Source of the DNA: Candidatus Zixiibacteriota bacterium
Lineage (GTDB): Bacteria; Zixibacteria; MSB-5A5; GN15; FEB-12
Reading direction: 5' to 3'
Assembly (NCBI GenBank): GCA_003641405.1
Contig: QNAF01000052.1
Span: 1 to 12,445 of the forward strand
Length of the DNA: 12,445 nucleotides
Shown: one piece after another, positions 7,723 to 12,445 of the stretch
Numbering within the stretch: the first letter of the stretch is position 1
Layout: each line of letters opens with the position of its first letter
The notes under the pieces: generated by a model
Database searches by the model: none
What the model was told of the DNA's origin: nothing
What the model saw: the letters and a program-made list of their open reading frames with translations, nothing else
Made by a program: the position numbers and the translations under genes

Positions 7723-7932
7723 AGCTAATTGAGGGATGTTACTGAAGAGTTTTTTGGTCTACTTTCCTCAGAAGAGTGGCTCCCTGTACGGGGAATCTTC
7801 CAGCAAGCATCTGGCCGCAAGAGTGAGCGGCAGTTTCATATCTTGAGAATATTGAGGAGCAGACACATCTGCTTCTTTCTGATTGCGACGGACATAAGAT
7901 ACGTACAACAGGACTGGAGAAAGGACGTAGGA
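7723..7932 (+). other. Long 5' leader of the metallopeptidase gene
   Basis: About 205 nt separate the predicted transcription start from the start codon chosen at 7933. The frame is open in phase with the gene back to an ATG at 7729, but that ATG sits at the predicted transcription start, has no ribosome-binding site, and would place 68 basic, His/Arg/Cys-rich residues ahead of a good signal peptide. A 6-bp hairpin, AGCAGA-CACA-TCTGCT (7858-7873), is followed by TCTTTCT. A bulged stem with a GCCGC/GCGGC core lies near 7809-7834. No known riboswitch class is recognised. Post-transcriptional control is possible but unproven. Confidence 0.4.
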
Positions 7933-10900
7933 ATGCACAAGAATGACAGAGGCGCTTTTCGCAGCGCAGGAAAGACAATGCTGATTATTGCGATCATGAT
8001 GATCGCTTTAATGGTCAGTCCGCTGATTGCAGCGCAGCAAGACAATGATCGAGCTGTACTCAGCCCTCAGCGAGTTGACCTTGCGGCTCAGGAATGGCAA
8101 TTGCTCAAGCAGGCTCACCCCGGCGTGAAAGCCTATAAATCCGGCGATCTGACAACTCGGCTGTATGGCGGATCGTTTGGCTCCGGCACGTCACCGGAAG
8201 ATGCCGCCGAGCAGTTTCGGTCGAAGTGGGCAGGTGTGTTTGGTGTTTCACCTGCCAATCTGGTACCGGGTAAGTTAATCGACAAGAACATCGTGTCTCA
8301 GCCGGTGATGTACAATGCAGCCACTGACACTTACAAGTTTACCCTCGTGTATTACTCTCAGTATCACGATGGTATCCCGGTGTTCGGGTCAGAACTCAGG
8401 CTGCTTGTTCGTAACGAGCCGGAATACCCGGTCGTGCTTGCGGTATCCACACTGCGTGACCTTGATGATTTTGCGGCTGACAAGACCCGCGTGGGCGTTC
8501 AGTCATTGGAGGCTGAACAGGCTGCAAGGCAGGCCGAACCGAGCCTTACTGACTTCACGGAACAGGGAGCAGTGATTTGGGCAGGTGTCGAGAACGAGTT
8601 GAAGACTCCGAAGACTGCTGTTAGGTTCCTGGGTTCATCTGATTTCCCTGAGAAGTTCCGGTTCATTGTTGATGCCGCTACCGGAGAGATACTCTATAAG
8701 GAAGACCTCATCATATTCGAAGATGTTACAGGCAATGTCAGCGGCATGGTGACTCCGGGCTGCAAGGCTATGGAATGCGCCGAGGAAGTGCTAACACCAT
8801 TTCCTTATGCGCAAGTCAATATAGACGGCGGCAACTCTGCCTACGCCGACGAGAACGGTGATTTTGTCATCACCAATAGCGGTACTTCTCAGGTTTCGGT
8901 GCTTTCACCGATTGTAGGACGCTATTTTGAAGTCTTCAACTACTCTGGTGTTGAAGAGGTGGACACGGCCATCGTGACGCCGCCGGGTCCGGCTGACCTT
9001 ATTCACAACGAGGCTAACACGGAAGAGCATGTACTGGCACAGTCCAACGGATATGCTAACGCCAACGAAGCGCGTGATTACGCGCTCAAGTACAACCCGA
9101 TGTATCCGGTAATTCACGATCAACTGGGTTTCCCTGTGTATGTCAATCGCACCGACGGTTACTGTCCCGGTAATGCGTGGTATGACTATAGCTCGATTAA
9201 CTTCTGTGTATCAGGCGACGGGTACGCCAACACTTCGTTTGCCAGTGTGTCGCAGCACGAGTACGGTCATCACCTGATTGCCTCAGGCGGCAGTGGACAG
9301 GGAGCGTACGGCGAAGGAATGGCCGACTGCACCTCCATGCTGATAGCGGACGATCCCGGCTTGGGGTACGGGTTCTACATATACGAGTGCGACAACCCGT
9401 TACGTAACGCTGACAATGATATGCAATACCCCTGTGACGGTACGATTCATTACTGCGGTCAACTGTTATCAGGCTGTGTCTGGAGCACCCGCAACGAGCT
9501 GGTGGACATACACGTAATCAACTACATTGATACGTTAGCCAATCTGACTGTCAACAGCATACTGCTGCATACGGGCACTGAAATAACTCCCCAGATAACG
9601 ATTGATTTCCTGACCCTTGATGATGACGATGCTGATATTGGCAATGGGACGCCTCACTACTGGCAGATCGCAGCCGGTTTCGGAGCGCACAACATGGACG
9701 CCCCGCCGCTGGAACTGCTTGCGTTTGATTATCCGGGAGGAGTTCCTTCGATACTTCCGCCGGAAGCAACAGTGCAGTTTGATGTAGTTGTTACCGGTAT
9801 TGGTGTCAATGAGCCGGTGTCGGGTACCGGGATGCTATACTATTCAGCGAACGGCGCTCCGGAAACTGCAGTCGGTATGACGGAGACAGCGCCGAACGAA
9901 TACTCGGCCACATTGCCTGCATTCGAGTGTTTCGACAATGTCGAATTCTACGTCAGTGCCGACGCAGCAGGTTTTGGAACGGTCTACAATCCTGGTCTTG
10001 GAAGCCCGTTCACAGCAATTGTTGCCACCGAGGAGATAGTTGCCTTCGAGGACGGTTTTGAAACTGATAAAGGCTGGACGGCTGAAGGGCAGTGGGAGAG
10101 AGGAGTGCCGACAGGTGGCGGTGGTCAGTACGGTAATCCTGATCCGACCAGCGGTCACGATGCACCGCTCGTATACGGGTACAATCTGGAGGGAGATTAT
10201 GCCAACTCTATGTCAGAGACACACCTGACAAGTCCCGCGATGGACTGCTCTGCAATAGCGGGTACTCATCTGAGATTCTGGCGTTGGCTGGGTGTGGAGC
10301 AACCTTTGTACGATCATGCCTATGTACGGATTAGCACCAATGGTACTGATTGGACTACGATTTGGGAGAATACAGAAACAATTACTGACAACTCCTGGGT
10401 TGAGATAGACTATGATATCTCGGCTTACGCCGACGGCGAAGCTACCGTCTATCTGCGTTGGACAATGGGCACTACTGACGGAGGCTGGGTCTACTGTGGA
10501 TGGAATATCGACGATGTCGTGGTTTCAGCGTATGTGTGCGATCCCTATGTTGATTCCGACGAAGACGGTATTGAGAATTCGGCAGACAACTGTCCTTATG
10601 CATATAATCCCTACCAGGAAGATGTCGATGAGGATGGTGTCGGCGACGCTTGTGACAACTGCCTGAACACGCCGAATTCCGGTCAGGGAAATTCCGATAC
10701 CGACGAGCTTGGCGATGCCTGCGACAATTGTCCGCTGGTAGACAATCCGGGCCAGGAAGATTCCGATGGAGTCGCTCCCGGCGACGCCTGCTGCTGTCTT
10801 GGCATGGTTGGGAATATTGATTGTGACCTTTCGGATATGGTCGATGGCGCCGACCTTTCGGCTCTCATAGACAAGCTATTTATCAACACGACTGGTAAAC

Positions 10901-11019
10901 TGTGCTGTCCCAGCGAAGCTGGAATTGACGAAGGTGCGGGAGTCGATGGTGCCGATTTGAGCGAACTGATTGATCACTTGTTTATCAATCTGGAGCTGTT
11001 ACCGGACTGTCCTGAGTGA
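7933..11019 (+). CDS. Secreted HEXXH metallopeptidase with propeptide, TSP3 repeats and dockerin-like tail
   Basis: This encodes 1028 residues from the ATG at 7933, which has AAAGGA (7920-7925) 7 nt upstream, the same arrangement as the M16 gene. The signal peptide is residues 1 to about 35 (hydrophobic MLIIAIMMIALMV, ending LIAA). Regions in order: a fungalysin/thermolysin-type propeptide with PepSY-like sequence (about 60-255); a small carboxypeptidase-regulatory-like beta domain (about 265-345); the catalytic region with H442-E443-Y-G-H446 and a likely third ligand E461 in GEGMAD; a post-catalytic NGTPHYWQI segment; an Ig-like region (about 595-695); a jelly-roll-like domain (about 703-868, starting FEDGFETDKGW); thrombospondin type 3 calcium-binding repeats (about 870-955, DSDEDGIENSADNC and similar); and a paired DGADLS tail. 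It resembles M36-like gluzincins, but H446 to E461 is only 15 residues. It probably degrades extracellular protein after propeptide removal. The substrate is unknown. Confidence 0.88.
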   Translation: MHKNDRGAFRSAGKTMLIIAIMMIALMVSPLIAAQQDNDRAVLSPQRVDLAAQEWQLLKQAHPGVKAYKSGDLTTRLYGGSFGSGTSPEDAAEQFRSKWAGVFGVSPANLVPGKLIDKNIVSQPVMYNAATDTYKFTLVYYSQYHDGIPVFGSELRLLVRNEPEYPVVLAVSTLRDLDDFAADKTRVGVQSLEAEQAARQAEPSLTDFTEQGAVIWAGVENELKTPKTAVRFLGSSDFPEKFRFIVDAATGEILYKEDLIIFEDVTGNVSGMVTPGCKAMECAEEVLTPFPYAQVNIDGGNSAYADENGDFVITNSGTSQVSVLSPIVGRYFEVFNYSGVEEVDTAIVTPPGPADLIHNEANTEEHVLAQSNGYANANEARDYALKYNPMYPVIHDQLGFPVYVNRTDGYCPGNAWYDYSSINFCVSGDGYANTSFASVSQHEYGHHLIASGGSGQGAYGEGMADCTSMLIADDPGLGYGFYIYECDNPLRNADNDMQYPCDGTIHYCGQLLSGCVWSTRNELVDIHVINYIDTLANLTVNSILLHTGTEITPQITIDFLTLDDDDADIGNGTPHYWQIAAGFGAHNMDAPPLELLAFDYPGGVPSILPPEATVQFDVVVTGIGVNEPVSGTGMLYYSANGAPETAVGMTETAPNEYSATLPAFECFDNVEFYVSADAAGFGTVYNPGLGSPFTAIVATEEIVAFEDGFETDKGWTAEGQWERGVPTGGGGQYGNPDPTSGHDAPLVYGYNLEGDYANSMSETHLTSPAMDCSAIAGTHLRFWRWLGVEQPLYDHAYVRISTNGTDWTTIWENTETITDNSWVEIDYDISAYADGEATVYLRWTMGTTDGGWVYCGWNIDDVVVSAYVCDPYVDSDEDGIENSADNCPYAYNPYQEDVDEDGVGDACDNCLNTPNSGQGNSDTDELGDACDNCPLVDNPGQEDSDGVAPGDACCCLGMVGNIDCDLSDMVDGADLSALIDKLFINTTGKLCCPSEAGIDEGAGVDGADLSELIDHLFINLELLPDCPE

Positions 11020-11060
11020 CTGACACCATAGCGGTGCATTGCTCTTAATGTGTTAATCCA

Positions 11061-11097
11061 CCCGACCGTTTCTTTCTGAGACGGTCGGGTTTTCTTC
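11061..11097 (+). terminator. Rho-independent terminator of the metallopeptidase gene
   Basis: CCCGACCGT (11061-11069) pairs perfectly with ACGGTCGGG (11081-11089). The stem can extend inward by three pairs (TTC/GAG, one of them a G-T wobble), leaving a TTTCT loop. TTTTCTTC follows on the plus strand. It lies 41 nt after the stop codon. Read on the minus strand the stem is followed by TGGATTAACA rather than a T-run, so it should work mainly for the plus-strand gene. Confidence 0.9.
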
Positions 11098-11116
11098 ATT
11101 CCGGGCGGTTTGTACG

Positions 11117-12445
11117 CTACAAGCCGTAACTTAGGCTTAAGCGAAAGGAGCGCGGCTCTACGGGATGGAAATGGACATCCTCGGTTTCCGGAGTTGCCTC
11201 CGAGAGCAGGTGGGATCCGTAGTAGTATTGGATGTCACTGTCATCTTCATTTAGCGCATTGAGAACACTTACAGTTAGCGTAACGTCCTGAAACCGATAC
11301 CCAAGGCTTGCGTTAACGAGCGTGGAGGGTTGTGACCGCATACTATTGTCCTCGACAAGAGGATACTCACCGAAATGTCTTATCCTCAGGGCACCGGAAA
11401 TGCCCGAACTGAGATCGAACATCACTCCAGCCGCGAGCACACTTTCCAGGGCGCCGGGGATTCGGTTCTCTTCGCTTTCGTTGATCAGCCGGGCACGGGT
11501 TAGAGTCAGGTCCAAATCGAACGAGATGTTTCGCCCAGCACGGAAAGCGTTGGCGAACTCGATTCCGGTTCTTCTGCTTTTATCGCTGGGTTCTGTGGTG
11601 CCGCCGTCACCGACAAACAGGAGTTCGGAATCGAGTTCCAGCGTCCAGACAGCTATCGTGGAACGCAATCTGCTAACGGGCGACATGCGCAGGCCGATCT
11701 CGGCTCCGATAGATCTTACCAACGGATCTACCTTTTCCGCTGGTTGACCGTTAGCCGGGTCGATGACGATAACCGTTCCACGTGCATCGTTACTGTGGAA
11801 ACCGAATCCGGCGTTTCCGTACACCTCGATTCCGGACCATGGGCCGACTGCCACACTGACCTTGGGGCTAATAATGCCTTCCGTGACGGATCCGCCGTTG
11901 AGGGGCTCCGTAATCGCATCAACATCGAATGTGAAAAGATCACCACGAATCCCGATTTCGGTGCGTACCTTGGCAAGCCAGTTTGAACCGACGCTGACGT
12001 ATGCGCCCGTGACGAGTTGGTTCACTTTGTCTTGTCTTACGGTGGATACGCGTCTGCGTTCGACCGTTCGATACAGCCCGACCTCGCGAATGAATTCGGC
12101 CCTGTTCTGCAACGCGGCTCTGACAACGTGAGGGCAGCCGAACGCGGTTACGTCTGTGGTCAGTGAGAGGTTTCCGCCGACAATGGTGCGCTTGTCCCGC
12201 TGTTCGAACTGGTCACCGTTCACACTGTCCTCTGAGTAGTATGTAAAGTCCGAGAACAAGTCGAGTTCATATAGTACGGTATACAGGTTGGCTTCCAGCA
12301 GGGTGGATTCTGACAGCCTTTTCCAGTTTCCAGACAGGCTGTATCGACTCGTGTTGCCGCCGAGTGTTGAGTCAATTTGACCGTAACGCGTGATCTCGCC
12401 GGATTCCACGGCTCGAAGAGGAATCTGATCCGATGAATTCCAGTC
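11117..12445 (-). CDS. TonB-dependent outer-membrane receptor, C-terminal part (5' end outside window)
   Basis: The minus-strand frame ends at a TAG (11119-11117) and stays open through base 12445, giving 442 residues of the beta-barrel. An in-frame GTG at 12409 is internal, because the open frame continues upstream as ...SSDQIPLRAVESGEITR, a stretch typical of barrels in this family. The sequence alternates amphipathic strands with loops (for example SLSGNWKRL, VNASLGYRF, LTVSVLNALN). It ends with EDVHFHPVEPR and then RLSLSYGL, the closing strand motif of many TonB-dependent receptors, with Leu rather than the usual terminal Phe. The plug and TonB box lie outside the window. Family role: energy-coupled import of a large or scarce ligand across the outer membrane. 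The ligand cannot be inferred. It is convergent with the metallopeptidase gene, with the terminator at 11061-11097 between them. Confidence 0.9.
   Translation of the reverse strand, partial: DWNSSDQIPLRAVESGEITRYGQIDSTLGGNTSRYSLSGNWKRLSESTLLEANLYTVLYELDLFSDFTYYSEDSVNGDQFEQRDKRTIVGGNLSLTTDVTAFGCPHVVRAALQNRAEFIREVGLYRTVERRRVSTVRQDKVNQLVTGAYVSVGSNWLAKVRTEIGIRGDLFTFDVDAITEPLNGGSVTEGIISPKVSVAVGPWSGIEVYGNAGFGFHSNDARGTVIVIDPANGQPAEKVDPLVRSIGAEIGLRMSPVSRLRSTIAVWTLELDSELLFVGDGGTTEPSDKSRRTGIEFANAFRAGRNISFDLDLTLTRARLINESEENRIPGALESVLAAGVMFDLSSGISGALRIRHFGEYPLVEDNSMRSQPSTLVNASLGYRFQDVTLTVSVLNALNEDDSDIQYYYGSHLLSEATPETEDVHFHPVEPRSFRLSLSYGL

Noticed and set aside
7729..7932. N-terminal extension of the metallopeptidase starting at 7729
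   Set aside because: The ATG coincides with the predicted transcription start and has no ribosome-binding site. The extra residues are unlike an exported protein, and the signal peptide begins after 7933.
11117..12409. TonB-dependent receptor starting at the GTG at 12409 as a complete 430-residue protein
   Set aside because: The frame stays open to the window edge with typical barrel sequence upstream, and a complete receptor needs an N-terminal plug.

Overview
The window looks like accessory chromosomal DNA from a diderm (Gram-negative-type) bacterium, most plausibly an uncultured lineage such as candidate phylum Zixibacteria or a relative. The grounds are a TonB-dependent outer-membrane receptor, several large proteins with N-terminal signal peptides, and a paired C-terminal 'DGADLS...LFI' module that resembles the dockerin-like tails common on secreted proteins of that group. 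The phylum call is inference from protein style, not from a marker gene.

Layout. (1) 1-954, minus: the 5' part of an unrecognised secreted protein that runs off the left edge. (2) 955-1279: a divergent intergenic region with two perfect hairpins and weak promoter candidates. (3) 1280-4855, plus: a 1191-residue exported M16C (presequence-protease-like) zinc peptidase. (4) 4856-5070: intergenic, holding copy A of a repeated hairpin-plus-promoter module. (5) 5071-7284, plus: a 737-residue secreted protein of 13 LVIVD-type repeats ending in the paired tail module. (6) 7285-7932: a long non-coding stretch, with a nested hairpin near 7447-7481, copy B of the module at 7614-7722, then a leader of about 210 nt. 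(7) 7933-11019, plus: a 1028-residue secreted HEXXH metallopeptidase with propeptide, jelly-roll-like region, thrombospondin type 3 repeats and the same tail. (8) A rho-independent terminator at 11061-11097. (9) 11117-12445, minus: the C-terminal 442 residues of a TonB-dependent receptor that runs off the right edge.

How the genes may work together. Everything recognised belongs to the envelope or the outside: two peptidases, a repeat protein likely to be surface-attached or adhesive, and an outer-membrane transporter. A protein- or peptide-scavenging role is possible (secreted endopeptidase, TonB-dependent uptake, M16 degradation of peptides), but adjacency is the only support. The most distinctive signal is that the two genes whose products share the C-terminal tail are both preceded by related copies of one intergenic module (CTTGCAAGCT, a GC-rich hairpin with a compensatory base pair, then TTGACR-N16-TATATT). 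That suggests a co-expressed set of tagged secreted proteins. I saw no CRISPR array, tRNA, rRNA or insertion sequence.
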